64,000 nt of DNA. Origin: Cryptosporangium aurantiacum. GTDB taxonomy: Bacteria > Actinomycetota > Actinomycetes > Mycobacteriales > Cryptosporangiaceae. Shown here one piece after another: positions 1 through 10,094 of this stretch (position 1 is the stretch's first letter; every line of letters begins with the position of its first letter). The DNA is taken from assembly GCF_900143005.1 (NCBI RefSeq), contig NZ_FRCS01000005.1:496001-560000 (forward strand), written 5' to 3'. The position numbers were made by a program, and so were the translations under genes. The notes under the pieces were generated by a model. It had not been told where the DNA came from. It searched no databases and was given only the letters and a program-made list of their open reading frames with translations.

Positions 1-51
1 GGGGGCCCGATGCAACTCACGGTTGCAGCGCAGGCTAGCTAGGCTCGGCCC

Positions 52-2424
52 ATGACCACGCCGCCTCCTGGCCAACCGGGTTGGGACAGCCCACCCCACG
101 GTCGGCCCGGTGCCGACGACTCCGACCCTGCCGGTCCCGCGCAGTCCGCGCCCCACCCGCCGGCAGGTGATCAGTCGTACCCGCCGCAGGGTCAGTACGA
201 CCCGCGGTACGCGCAGAGTTATACGCCGGAGGGGCAGTACGGCGGGCCCCAGTACCCCGAGCAGGGGTACCCAGAGCAGGGGTACCCAGAGCAGGGGTAT
301 CCGGCGCAGGGATCTCCGGAGCAGGGGTACGGGCAGGGAGCCGGGCAGCAGCCCGGGTACCAGGGGTATCCGGATCAGCAGCAGGGCTACCCGGGGTACT
401 CCGAGCAGCAGGGTTACCAGGGGTACCAAGGTCGGCAGGGGTACGAGGCTCAGCAGGGGTACGAGGCGCAGCAGGGCTACGGGGCTCAGCAGGGGTATCC
501 GGGGCAGCAGGAGGCGTACCAGGGCGTGCAGGGGCACCAGGCCGGGTATCCGCCGGCGCCGCCCGCCGACGACCAGGCCGGGCGTAGCTGGTTCGAGCCC
601 TCGGCGCCGCAGGATGCGCCGCAGGGTGCACCGCAAGGCGCCCCGCAGGGTGCGCCGCCTCCGCAGAACAACCAGCCGCCGGCGGGCGCGGACTACCCGT
701 ACCAGGGGTACCAGGCGCAGACGCCCGGCTACGGCTACCAGGAGTCACCGTCCGGGCAGCACACTGCCCCGTCCGGGTACCAGGAGCGTCCGTCGGGGTA
801 CCAGGAGGGTCCGTCGGGGTATCAGGAGGGTCCGTCGGGGTACCAGCGGCAGCCGGAGAGCGGCGGGCCGTACGACGGTGGGCAGCGTGGGCAGTACGAG
901 GGTGGGCAGGCCGGCGGCGGGCAGTACGGGACTAACCAGTACGGGGACAGCCAGCCGGGCGGTGGGCAGTACGGGGCTGGGCAGTACGACGGCGGGCAAC
1001 AGGGTCAGTTCGCCGGCAGCCAGCCCGGCGGTGGGCAGTACGGGGCTGGGCAATACGGGGCTGGGCCGTACGGGGCTGGGCCGTACGGAGACGGGCAGCA
1101 CGGGGACAGCCAGCCGGCGGGGGGCCAGTACGGAGACGGGCAGCACGGGGGCGGGCAGCACGGGGGCGGGCAGCCCGGCGGGCAGCCTGGAGGCGGGCAG
1201 CCCGGCGGGGGGCAGCCCGGCGGGGGGCAGCCCGGCGGGGGGCATGCGGGCAGCCAGTACGGCGGCGGCGGCCAGTACGACGCGGGGTACGACGCCGGCC
1301 AGTACGGGGGCGGGCAGTACGCGCCGCAGTACGCCGAGCCGCAGTACCAGGATCCGCAGCAGGCCGACCCGCGCCAGACCGGCGATCCCTACGGCCAGTA
1401 CGGCAGCGCCTCGTACGGCGACCCCCAATACGGTGGCGCCCAGCAGACCGACCCTCGATACGGCCCGGGAACGCCGTCGAGCGGCGCGCCGTGGAGCGGT
1501 GGTGCGCCGGCGAGCGGACCGCCTGCCGGAGGAGCCCCCTCCAGCGGCGGCCCGACGGCCTACCCACCGCTGGAAGGACCGAGCGGCGACCCGTACGGCG
1601 CCGCGTACTCGCACGGTGGCGGTTTACCGGCCCGCGCGGGCGGCGACCGCACGACGTCGCTGACCCCGACCCGGCGGCGGCTCGACGACACCCCGCCCGC
1701 GGAGAACGGCGGGCGCGGCAAGCTCATCGGGATCATCGCCGGCGTCGTCGTCGTGGTGCTCGCGCTAGGCGTCGGCGCGTTCGTGCTGTTCGGGGGCGAC
1801 GACGACAGCTCGACCGACAAGGCCGCAGCGCCGAAGCCGTCCGCGACGACCGGAGCCGCGACGCCGAGCGAGAGCGGTAACCCGTCGCCGTCGGCGACCG
1901 GCACCACCGACAAGCTCGCGTCCCGCGCCACCGACCCGACGCCACTCGAGCTGACCGCGATCAGCCTGCCGAAGTACACACTCTCGACCAGCGGCAGCTA
2001 CACCCGCACCGGTCAGGACAAGGGCGCCGACTGCGGCAAGGCCGTCGACGGCGGTGCCGTGGCGCTGGTCAAGAAGCTGAAGTGCTCCGAGGTGACGAGT
2101 GTCACTGCGGTGAACACCACCACCAGCTGCGCGGTGACGTTCGGCGCGCTCAACTTCCCGGACGCCGCCACCGCCGCTCAGGCCGAGACCGCGATCAAGG
2201 GCAGCACCGCGGGCAGCTTCGTCCCGCGCCGCCACAACGTCGCGGCGGAGGGCCAGTCTGGCAAGAAGGACTGGTGGTTCTACCGCAAGGCGTACGGGCA
2301 CTGGCTGGTGTTCTCCAGCGGCGCCTACACGTCGGGCAAGAAGGCGGAGAAGGACCCGGTCATCGACACGTGCTCGCAGGACTTCCTCTACTACGTGATC
2401 GACGCCCTGGACAAACGCCGCTGA
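52..2424 (+). CDS. Gly/Gln/Tyr/Pro-rich single-pass membrane protein
   Basis: A 790-residue protein of unknown function. Roughly the first 500 residues are low complexity: YPEQG-type units near residues 65-90, QQGYxxQQGY units to about residue 160, then many GQYGAG/GGQPGG units. One hydrophobic segment follows an Arg-rich stretch at about residues 556-580, so the repeat region should be cytoplasmic and the last ~170 residues outside. After a Ser/Thr/Pro/Lys linker, the C-terminal domain has four cysteines and could form disulfides. Such disordered N-terminus plus membrane anchor architectures are common in actinomycetes. The ATG at 52 has no clear ribosome binding site. Repeats at the DNA level make length variation likely. 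Confidence 0.85.
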   Translation: MTTPPPGQPGWDSPPHGRPGADDSDPAGPAQSAPHPPAGDQSYPPQGQYDPRYAQSYTPEGQYGGPQYPEQGYPEQGYPEQGYPAQGSPEQGYGQGAGQQPGYQGYPDQQQGYPGYSEQQGYQGYQGRQGYEAQQGYEAQQGYGAQQGYPGQQEAYQGVQGHQAGYPPAPPADDQAGRSWFEPSAPQDAPQGAPQGAPQGAPPPQNNQPPAGADYPYQGYQAQTPGYGYQESPSGQHTAPSGYQERPSGYQEGPSGYQEGPSGYQRQPESGGPYDGGQRGQYEGGQAGGGQYGTNQYGDSQPGGGQYGAGQYDGGQQGQFAGSQPGGGQYGAGQYGAGPYGAGPYGDGQHGDSQPAGGQYGDGQHGGGQHGGGQPGGQPGGGQPGGGQPGGGQPGGGHAGSQYGGGGQYDAGYDAGQYGGGQYAPQYAEPQYQDPQQADPRQTGDPYGQYGSASYGDPQYGGAQQTDPRYGPGTPSSGAPWSGGAPASGPPAGGAPSSGGPTAYPPLEGPSGDPYGAAYSHGGGLPARAGGDRTTSLTPTRRRLDDTPPAENGGRGKLIGIIAGVVVVVLALGVGAFVLFGGDDDSSTDKAAAPKPSATTGAATPSESGNPSPSATGTTDKLASRATDPTPLELTAISLPKYTLSTSGSYTRTGQDKGADCGKAVDGGAVALVKKLKCSEVTSVTAVNTTTSCAVTFGALNFPDAATAAQAETAIKGSTAGSFVPRRHNVAAEGQSGKKDWWFYRKAYGHWLVFSSGAYTSGKKAEKDPVIDTCSQDFLYYVIDALDKRR

Positions 2425-2484
2425 CGCCCGAGCGGATTGCATTTGGAAGGGCTATACGTCTTCCAAATGCAATCCGCTCGGGCG
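2425..2484. terminator. Perfect 25-bp stem, bidirectional terminator
   Basis: A perfect inverted repeat with 25-nt arms (2425-2449 and 2460-2484) and a 10-nt loop starts right after the stop of the upstream gene and ends 8 nt before the stop of the convergent response regulator. There is no T tract. The position between convergent genes makes a shared terminator the likely role. Confidence 0.75.
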
Positions 2485-2492
2485 CGCGTGCT

Positions 2493-3134
2493 CTAGCCGG
2501 CGTCTCTGACGAGCAGGGCGACCTGCACGCGGTTCTCGCAGCCCAGCTTGGTCAGCACCCGGCTGACGTAGGTCTTCACGGTCGTCTCGCTGGTGCGCGA
2601 CCGACGGGCGATCTCCGCGTTCGACAGGCCCTCGGCAACAAGGCCGGCGACCTCACGTTCGCGGCCGGTCAGTGCGGCGAGCCGCCGGATCGCGTCCTGC
2701 CTGCGGCCGATGTCGTCGGGCGCCACCAGGCCCAGCACGATCCGGGCGGCGGCCGGCGAGAGGTACGCCTCGCCCGCGTGCGCCGCCGACACGGCGCCGA
2801 TCAGCTCCGCCGGGGTGCAATTCTTGAGCAGGAACCCGGCTGCCCGGTGCTCTACCGCGCGTAGGACGTTCGGCTCAGCTCCGAACGAGGTCAGGACGAC
2901 GACCGGCAGCTCGGGCCTGCGGCGATGGAGTTCCTCGACCACGCCCAGCCCGTCGAGCACCGGCATCCGGATGTCGACGAGCACCACGTCGACGTCCGGG
3001 CGTGACGCCCGCTCGACCGCTGCCCGCCCGTCCTCCACCTGGGCCACCACGCTGATCCCGGGATCGGACTCCAGTACCGCGACGATCCCCGCCCGGATCA
3101 GCGGCTCGTCGTCCGCGATCAGCACCCGGATCAC
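2493..3134 (-). CDS. NarL/LuxR-family response regulator
   Basis: A 213-residue response regulator. The receiver domain starts with IRVLIADDEPLIRAG, has the phospho-acceptor Asp at about residue 54 (LVDIRMP) and the conserved Lys near 104 (GFLLKN). A LuxR-type helix-turn-helix covers about residues 145-210 (LTGREREV, SNAEIA, TVKTYV). A GTG at 3134 is taken as start because it places the receiver motif at the N-terminus; the reading frame is open further upstream, but that would only add sequence shared with the kinase gene. It begins 1 nt after the kinase stop, so the two are cotranscribed and form a cognate pair. Confidence 0.93.
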   Translation of the reverse strand: MIRVLIADDEPLIRAGIVAVLESDPGISVVAQVEDGRAAVERASRPDVDVVLVDIRMPVLDGLGVVEELHRRRPELPVVVLTSFGAEPNVLRAVEHRAAGFLLKNCTPAELIGAVSAAHAGEAYLSPAAARIVLGLVAPDDIGRRQDAIRRLAALTGREREVAGLVAEGLSNAEIARRSRTSETTVKTYVSRVLTKLGCENRVQVALLVRDAG

Positions 3135-3135
3135 G

Positions 3136-4809
3136 TCAGCCGGCTCCCACCAGCATCGCGGCGGGCAACGCGCCGAACAGCAGCACGGCGGTCGCCACCC
3201 CGACCGCGGTCGACCGCCCCCGCCCGACGCCTGCGACCGGCTCAGGCTCCCGGACCAGCGTCGGGACGAGCACGGTGAGCCGGGCCTCGCCACGGTCGCG
3301 GCGCAGCGTGGCATATCCACCCACGGATTCGATCCGTTCCCGCACCCCGACGAGCCCATGCCCGCCCCGAGCAACCGCCACCGCGCCCCCAACGCCCACC
3401 GAGCCCACCCCCGCCCGACCCGCGTCAGCCAAACCCGCCGCCCGCCCTGCATCGGCCGAGCCAGCCTCCACCCGACCCACGCCGGCCAAGCCTTCGTAGC
3501 CCGGGCCCAAGCCCGCCCCGCCCGCCTGGGCCGAGCGCGTCCCCACCAGACCCGCGTCAGCCATGTCCGCGTGCCCCGGCCTCAGGCCCGCCCAGCCCGG
3601 GCACGCACCCCTCCGACCCATGGCAGCCGCGCCCGCATCCGCCCAGCCCGCGTCAGCCGAGCCCACCCGGCCCAGGCCCAGGCCCACCTCGCCCGCCTGG
3701 GCCGAGCGCACCCCCACCCGACCCATGTCGGCCGCGCCCGCATCCGCCCAGCCCGCGTCAGCCGAGCCCACCCGGCCCAGGCCCGCCCCACCCACATCCG
3801 CCGCACCCACCTGGCCCGGACCCAAGCCCGGCCCGCCCGCAGCGGGCCGAGCCGGGGACGGGGCGGGCGTTGGGCGGATCGGGTTGACGACCGTGAGCAG
3901 CAACGCGTCGTCCTCCCAGCCCAGCGACACGGTCACCGCGCACGTCGGCGCGTGCTTCGTCGCGTTCGTGAGGCCCTCCTCGACCGCCCGGTACACGGCG
4001 CGGTCGGCCTCGTCGGTCAGCAGGCCCGGTTCGCCGCGGCGTTCGACCGTGACCGGCACACCGGCGCGCACGTACCCGTCGACCAGGGCGTCGAGGCCGT
4101 CCAGCCCCGGCGCGTCGATCTCGTCGCCGTGCCGCAGCGCGCCGACGACCTCGTGCAGACCGTCGACCGCCTCGCGCGCGGAGCCGGCAAGCCTGCCGAT
4201 CGCCTCCCGCTGCCGCGGCGGCAACTCGTCGACTTCCAGCGCCGCGGCCTGGATCGACACCAACCCGAGGCGGTGGCCGAGCGCGTCGTGCATCTCCCTG
4301 GCGATCCGCAGCCGTTCGCGCAACCGCTCCCGTTCCGCCGCCAGGTCACGCGCGCGCCGCAACTCCTGGTTGCGGTCGGTCAGCGCGTCCACCAGCCGGG
4401 CGTGCTGATGCAAGTAGCGGCCCGCGGCCAGCGGCAACGCGACGAAGACCAGGTACGCGGCGGCGTACTGCGACCAGGCCGCCGGATCGGCGACCGCCGC
4501 AGCGATCGGAACTCCGAGCGCGCCGATCGCCGCTCCGGCCACGACCACCGACGACGACGCCCGACCGGCCCGGAACGCGACCCACAGCAGCAGGACGTAC
4601 CCGAAGCCGCCCACCGCAGCGAGCACCAGCGCGGCGAAGAACGCGGCGGCAGGCCACCGCAGCGAGGCCAGCACCACGGCGCCGACGGCCACCGCATACC
4701 CCGCCAGGACGATCGGCGCCGGATGCGCCGCCGCGACCGTCACCAGCTCCCCCGCCGTCACCAGCACGACGAGCAGGATGACGCCACCGACACGCCTTCG
4801 AGTGCCCAT
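3136..4809 (-). CDS. DesK/NarL-type sensor histidine kinase with long ATP-lid insertion
   Basis: A 557-residue sensor kinase. The first ~130 residues contain several membrane helices. The HisKA_3 phospho-acceptor is His174 (REMHDALGH) and the N-box is EEGLTNATKHA (Asn near 282). Between the end of the N-box half (VVNP, residue ~310) and the GGHGLVGVRERI glycine box (~480) lie about 170 residues of Gly/Ala/Asp repeats, far longer than the usual short lid. The protein ends in a hydrophobic tail. ATG at 4809 is chosen because it starts directly before the first membrane helix. The gene diverges from an ABC exporter, a layout typical of stress- or drug-responsive modules. The input signal is unknown. 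Confidence 0.9.
   Translation of the reverse strand: MGTRRRVGGVILLVVLVTAGELVTVAAAHPAPIVLAGYAVAVGAVVLASLRWPAAAFFAALVLAAVGGFGYVLLLWVAFRAGRASSSVVVAGAAIGALGVPIAAAVADPAAWSQYAAAYLVFVALPLAAGRYLHQHARLVDALTDRNQELRRARDLAAERERLRERLRIAREMHDALGHRLGLVSIQAAALEVDELPPRQREAIGRLAGSAREAVDGLHEVVGALRHGDEIDAPGLDGLDALVDGYVRAGVPVTVERRGEPGLLTDEADRAVYRAVEEGLTNATKHAPTCAVTVSLGWEDDALLLTVVNPIRPTPAPSPARPAAGGPGLGPGQVGAADVGGAGLGRVGSADAGWADAGAADMGRVGVRSAQAGEVGLGLGRVGSADAGWADAGAAAMGRRGACPGWAGLRPGHADMADAGLVGTRSAQAGGAGLGPGYEGLAGVGRVEAGSADAGRAAGLADAGRAGVGSVGVGGAVAVARGGHGLVGVRERIESVGGYATLRRDRGEARLTVLVPTLVREPEPVAGVGRGRSTAVGVATAVLLFGALPAAMLVGAG
3370..3885 (-). repeat. Low-complexity coding repeats inside the kinase ATPase domain
   Basis: This stretch encodes Gly/Ala-rich sequence with repeated GRVGSADAGWADAGAA units. 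A copy of about 50 bp beginning gccgcgcccgcatccgccc recurs 105 bp (35 codons) later, at 3626 and 3731. The frame is kept throughout, so the insertion is translated rather than a broken gene. Confidence 0.8.
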
Positions 4810-4816
4810 GGCCAGC

Positions 4817-4822
4817 AGGCTA
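4817..4822 (-). promoter_or_regulatory. -10 element of histidine kinase gene, predicted leaderless
   Basis: On the minus strand TAGCCT ends exactly 7 nt before the kinase ATG at 4809, and there is no ribosome binding site. That spacing places transcription start at or next to the start codon. A TTGACG lies upstream, but with only 14 nt between the boxes, so the -35 is doubtful. Confidence 0.45.
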
Positions 4823-4874
4823 CGTCCCCGCGGCACCGTCAACTTTGGTTCGCACAGGCGCCAACTTTCGCGAG

Positions 4875-4904
4875 CTGACTTGTGGACAGCTTGCCGCCTA
4901 GCGT
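4875..4904 (+). promoter_or_regulatory. Promoter of ABC exporter operon, predicted leaderless
   Basis: CTGACT, an 18-nt spacer and TAGCGT. The -10 ends 7 nt before the GTG at 4912, mirroring the divergent kinase gene. No ribosome binding site is visible, so a leaderless mRNA is inferred. Confidence 0.45.
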
Positions 4905-4911
4905 CCAACCC

Positions 4912-5634
4912 GTGCTCGAAGTGCAGAACCTCTCCAAACGCTACGGACCCATGCTGGCCGTCGACGACCTCACGTTCACCGTGCGGCCGGGGCGCGTCAC
5001 CGGCTTCCTCGGTCCCAACGGAGCCGGCAAGTCGACGACGATGCGGATGATCCTCGGCCTCGACCGGCCGTCCGGCGGGCGTGTGCTGATCGACGGCGTG
5101 CGGTACCGCGAGCTGGAGTACCCGCTGCGGCGAATCGGCGCTCTGCTGGAGGGCTCCACGGCCCACCCGGGGCGGAGCGCGCGTCACCACCTGCGGTGGC
5201 TCGCACAGACCAACCGCATCCCGGCCCGCCGCGTCGATGACGTCCTGGGCCAGGTGGGCCTCGACGGCGTTGCCGGACGCCGGGTCCGCGAGTTCTCGCT
5301 CGGCATGACACAGCGGCTGGGCATCGCTGCGGCGCTTCTCGGCGACCCGCCCGTGCTGCTCTTCGACGAGCCCACGAACGGGCTGGACCCGGAGGGGATC
5401 CGGTGGTTACGCACGCTGCTGAAGGGCTTCGCCGCGGAGGGTCGCACGGTGCTGGTCTCCAGCCATCTGATGAGCGAGATGGCGCTCACCGCCGATCACC
5501 TGCTGGTGGTGAGCCGGGGTCGCCTGCTGGCCGACAGCACGCTCGCCGACTTCGTCGCGGCGCACCCGGCGGGGTCGCTGGAGGATGCGTTCCTCGACCT
5601 CACCGGCCGAGCCTCTGCGGGTGGTGACCGATGA
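4912..5634 (+). CDS. ABC transporter ATP-binding protein
   Basis: A 240-residue ATPase of the antibiotic/multidrug export type. Walker A is GPNGAGKSTT, the signature is a FSLGMTQRLGIA variant of LSGGQ, Walker B is LLFDEPTNGLD and the H-loop is VSSHL. It energises export by the next gene, a membrane permease that overlaps its stop codon as ATGA. A GTG at 4882 would add 10 unremarkable residues; the GTG at 4912 fits both the domain start (VLEVQNLSKRYG) and the promoter position. Probably controlled by the divergent two-component system. The substrate is not known. Confidence 0.9.
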   Translation: MLEVQNLSKRYGPMLAVDDLTFTVRPGRVTGFLGPNGAGKSTTMRMILGLDRPSGGRVLIDGVRYRELEYPLRRIGALLEGSTAHPGRSARHHLRWLAQTNRIPARRVDDVLGQVGLDGVAGRRVREFSLGMTQRLGIAAALLGDPPVLLFDEPTNGLDPEGIRWLRTLLKGFAAEGRTVLVSSHLMSEMALTADHLLVVSRGRLLADSTLADFVAAHPAGSLEDAFLDLTGRASAGGDR

Positions 5635-6386
5635 ACCTCGTCCGGGCCGAACTGACCAAACTGTGGACGCTGCGGTCGACAGCAGTCACGCTGGCGGCAG
5701 CGCTGGCGGTGGGCGCCGCGCTGAGCCTGCTGGTCAGCAGCTCTCTGCGCAGCGCAGACGACGACCAGTTCGACGCGTTGTTCGCCGCGTTCTACGGGCT
5801 CACCGTCGCGCAGATCGCGCTGGTGGTGTTCGCCGTGCTGGCGATCGGGTCGGAGTATCGGTCGGGCACGATCCGCGCCGCTCTGGCCGCGGTGCCGCGT
5901 CGCGGGACGTTCTTCGCTGCGAAGATCGTCGCGGTGCTGGGGCACCTCGGTGTGAGCGCGCTGGTCACGGTGGGGGCCGCGCTCCTCACCGCGCAGGTCG
6001 CGTTGGGGCAGCGCCGAGCCGACGTCGGCGAAGCGGTGCCCGCAGCCATCGGCGCCTGGCTATACCTCGTCCTGATCGGGTTGTTCGCGCTCGGCGTCGC
6101 GACGGCCCTGCGTAGCTCGACGATCACGCTCGGGATCCTGCTGCCGTTGCTGCTGCTCGGCTCGCAGGGGCTGGGCAACCTGCCGGGGGTCCGCGTCGTC
6201 ACGCAGTTCCTCCCCGACCAGCTGGGGTGGGTGGTCATGCACCTGGCCGGGCCGCAGGACGACCCGCGCTGGGCACGGGACTACGGCCCGTGGACCGGGC
6301 TCGCCCTGCTCGCCGTGTGGACGGCAGCGGCCCTCCTCGTCGGCTACGCCCGCCTGCGCCGCCGCGACCTCGGCCAGACCCCTTGA
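5631..6386 (+). CDS. ABC transporter permease
   Basis: A 251-residue integral membrane protein with about six hydrophobic segments, beginning MNLVRAELTKLWTLRSTA, the usual start of ABC-2-type permeases of this export class. It starts at the ATG inside the ATGA overlap with the ATPase gene, so translation is coupled. The two together should form one homodimer-type exporter. A conserved cytoplasmic stretch (IGSEYRSGTIRAALA) after the second helix is typical of the family. Substrate unknown. Confidence 0.88.
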   Translation: MNLVRAELTKLWTLRSTAVTLAAALAVGAALSLLVSSSLRSADDDQFDALFAAFYGLTVAQIALVVFAVLAIGSEYRSGTIRAALAAVPRRGTFFAAKIVAVLGHLGVSALVTVGAALLTAQVALGQRRADVGEAVPAAIGAWLYLVLIGLFALGVATALRSSTITLGILLPLLLLGSQGLGNLPGVRVVTQFLPDQLGWVVMHLAGPQDDPRWARDYGPWTGLALLAVWTAAALLVGYARLRRRDLGQTP

Positions 6387-6405
6387 CAGTCACACGACGC
6401 CAACC

Positions 6406-6505
6406 CGCGCCAGCCCCATGCACACCCCGCGCCAGCCCCATGCACACCCCGCGCCAGCCCCATGCACACCCCGCGCCAGCCCCATGCACACCCCGCGCCA
6501 GCCAC
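6406..6505. repeat. 22-bp tandem repeat between convergent genes
   Basis: A 22-bp unit (cgcgccagccccatgcacac followed by cc) begins at 6406, 6428, 6450 and 6472, with a partial fifth copy at 6494. The copies are identical. It fills most of the space between the permease stop and the ABC-F stop and encodes nothing recognisable. Confidence 0.9.
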
Positions 6506-6534
6506 GCCGACCCGGGCGGCGCCAGCACCCGGCG

Positions 6535-6594
6535 GACGTCAGCGCGAGCGACGTCAGCGCGAGCGACGTCAGCGCGGGCGACGTCAGCGCGGGC
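6535..6594. repeat. 15-bp tandem repeat crossing the ABC-F stop codon
   Basis: Four copies of gacgtcagcgcgagc (last two with g for a) start at 6535, 6550, 6565 and 6580. The stop codon of the minus-strand ABC-F gene lies within the fourth copy. Confidence 0.85.
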
Positions 6595-8206
6595 GGTCGA
6601 CGCGGCCGGCGTCCCAGACCGGGCCGTCGGTCTCGCGGACCTCGCCGTCCGCGGCGAACGAGAGGAACCGGTCGAAGCTGCGAGCGAACCACCGATCGTG
6701 CGTCACTGCCAGAACCGTGCCGTCGAACGCCGCGAGTCCCTCCTCCAGCGCCTCCGCCGACTGCACGTCGAGGTTGTCGGTGGGCTCGTCGAGCAGCAGC
6801 AGCGTGCAGCCTGACAGCTCCAGCAGCAGCACCTGGAACCGAGCCTGCTGGCCACCGGACAGCGTCGCGAAGTCCTGGTCGGCCTGCGCCTGCAGCCCGT
6901 ACCGCCGCAGCGCGGAGATCGCACGGCCCCGATCGAGTCCGCGCCGGGTTCCCGACCCGCCCCACAGGATCTCCACCAGCGGCTTGCCGACCCACTCCGG
7001 ATGCTCGTGTGTCTGCGCGAACAACCCCGGCACCACCCGGGCTCCGAGCCGCCACGAACCGGCCGACGCCACCGACTCGTCGCCACCGAGCAGCCGGAGG
7101 AAGTGGCTCTTGCCGCTGCCGTTCGCTCCCAGCACCGCGACCCGCTCGCCGTAGTAGACCTCCAGGTCGAACGGCTTCATCAGGCCGGTGAGCTCCAGGC
7201 CGGAACAGATCACCGCACGGACGCCGGTGCGCCCGCCGCCCAAACGCATGCGAACCGTCTCCTCGGTCGGACGCTCCGGCGGCGGACCGGCCTCCTCGAA
7301 CTTGCGCAGGCGGGTCTGCATGGCGTGGTACTTCGCCGCCATCGCCTCGCTGTTCTTCGCCTGCTGCTGCAGCGTCCGCACCAGGTCCTTGAGCCGCTGG
7401 TGCTCCTCGTTCCAGCGGCGGTGCAGCTCGTCCAGGCGGTCCAGCCGCGCGGTGCGCGCCTCGTGGTAACTCTCGAAGCCACCGCCGTGCACCCAGGCCG
7501 AGTGCGCCTCCAGCGTGACGACGTGCGTCGCGGTGCGAGCCAGCAGCTCCCGGTCGTGGCTGACGAACAGCACGGTCTTCGGCGTCTCGACCAGCCGCTG
7601 TTCCAGCCAGCGCTTACCGGGGACGTCGAGGTAGTTGTCCGGCTCGTCGAGCAGCAGCACTTCCTCGTGCCCGCGGAGCAGCGCCTCCAGCGCGAGCCGC
7701 TTCTGCTCGCCGCCGGAGAGCGTCCGCACCATCCGGTGCTGAGCCCGGTCGAACGGGACGCCGAGCGCCGCGACGGTCACCGTGTCCCACAGCACCTCGG
7801 CGTCGTAACCACCGGCGTCACCCCACCCGGCGAGCGCCTCGGCGTACCGCAGCTGGGTCGGTTCGTCCTCGCGCTCCATCATCGCGAGCTCGGCGGCCTC
7901 CAACGCCTCGCCGGCCACCCGCAGCCGGGCCGGCGCCAGCCCGACGAGCAGTTCGCGCACCGTCGTCTGGTCTCGGACCGAGCCGATGAACTGGCGCATC
8001 ACGCCGAGACCGCCCACCCGGGTGATCGAGCCGGTCTGCGGCGTCGCGTCACCCGCGATCATGCGCAGCAGCGTGGTCTTCCCGGCGCCGTTCGCGCCGA
8101 CCAGCGCGACGATCGCGCCCTCACCGACGCGGAACGACACGTCCCGGAAGAGCTCCCGCCCGTCCGGCAGCGTCTGACCGACCCCTGATACCTCGACATA
8201 CCCCAC
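6584..8206 (-). CDS. ABC-F family ATPase (tandem ATP-binding domains, soluble)
   Basis: A 540-residue protein with two ATP-binding domains and no membrane segment. Domain 1 has GANGAGKTTLL, LSGGEQKRLALEALL and LLLDEPDNYLD; domain 2 has GANGSGKSHFL, LSGGQQARFQVLL and LLLDEPTDNLD. A charged helical linker (KDLVRTLQQQAKNSEAMA) separates them. ABC-F proteins act on the ribosome, either in translation or in antibiotic protection; which applies here cannot be told. The GTG at 8206 is preceded by AGGAGG at 11 nt and gives the usual family length. The frame is open upstream to 8908 but overlaps the divergent phosphoglucomutase gene. Confidence 0.9.
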   Translation of the reverse strand: MGYVEVSGVGQTLPDGRELFRDVSFRVGEGAIVALVGANGAGKTTLLRMIAGDATPQTGSITRVGGLGVMRQFIGSVRDQTTVRELLVGLAPARLRVAGEALEAAELAMMEREDEPTQLRYAEALAGWGDAGGYDAEVLWDTVTVAALGVPFDRAQHRMVRTLSGGEQKRLALEALLRGHEEVLLLDEPDNYLDVPGKRWLEQRLVETPKTVLFVSHDRELLARTATHVVTLEAHSAWVHGGGFESYHEARTARLDRLDELHRRWNEEHQRLKDLVRTLQQQAKNSEAMAAKYHAMQTRLRKFEEAGPPPERPTEETVRMRLGGGRTGVRAVICSGLELTGLMKPFDLEVYYGERVAVLGANGSGKSHFLRLLGGDESVASAGSWRLGARVVPGLFAQTHEHPEWVGKPLVEILWGGSGTRRGLDRGRAISALRRYGLQAQADQDFATLSGGQQARFQVLLLELSGCTLLLLDEPTDNLDVQSAEALEEGLAAFDGTVLAVTHDRWFARSFDRFLSFAADGEVRETDGPVWDAGRVDRPR

Positions 8207-8338
8207 GAGGAGACGATCCTCCTGGATTTCGACGACCGCGGCACCCCAGTTTCCGCGCGCACCCGGCGGGTTCACCGGTGCTGACAGCGGCCATACTCCT
8301 CCCGAAAGGCCCGAAGCAACCGAGCAGGGAGCGCGCTG

Positions 8339-9982
<1,644 letters not shown>

Positions 9983-9990
9983 GCCCACAC

Positions 9991-10022
9991 CGCGGCCCGG
10001 CGCGCATCCCCGCCGGGCCGCG
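9991..10022. terminator. Hairpin between convergent pgm and truA
   Basis: Perfect 12-nt arms (9991-10002, 10011-10022) with an 8-nt loop, starting 8 nt after the pgm stop. The rest of the gap to 10094 is more GC-rich repeat-like sequence. Probable terminator, mainly for pgm. Confidence 0.6.
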
Positions 10023-10094
10023 CCCGGCCCGCGTCGGCCGCCGGGCCTGCGCGCCTGGCGCCCGGCCGCGCGCAGTACCGCGGCCCGGCGCTCG

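Noticed and set aside
110-1663. Arg-rich frame overlapping the first gene on the plus strand
   Set aside because: Alternative frame of a repeat region; the chosen frame has a membrane helix and a folded C-terminal domain.
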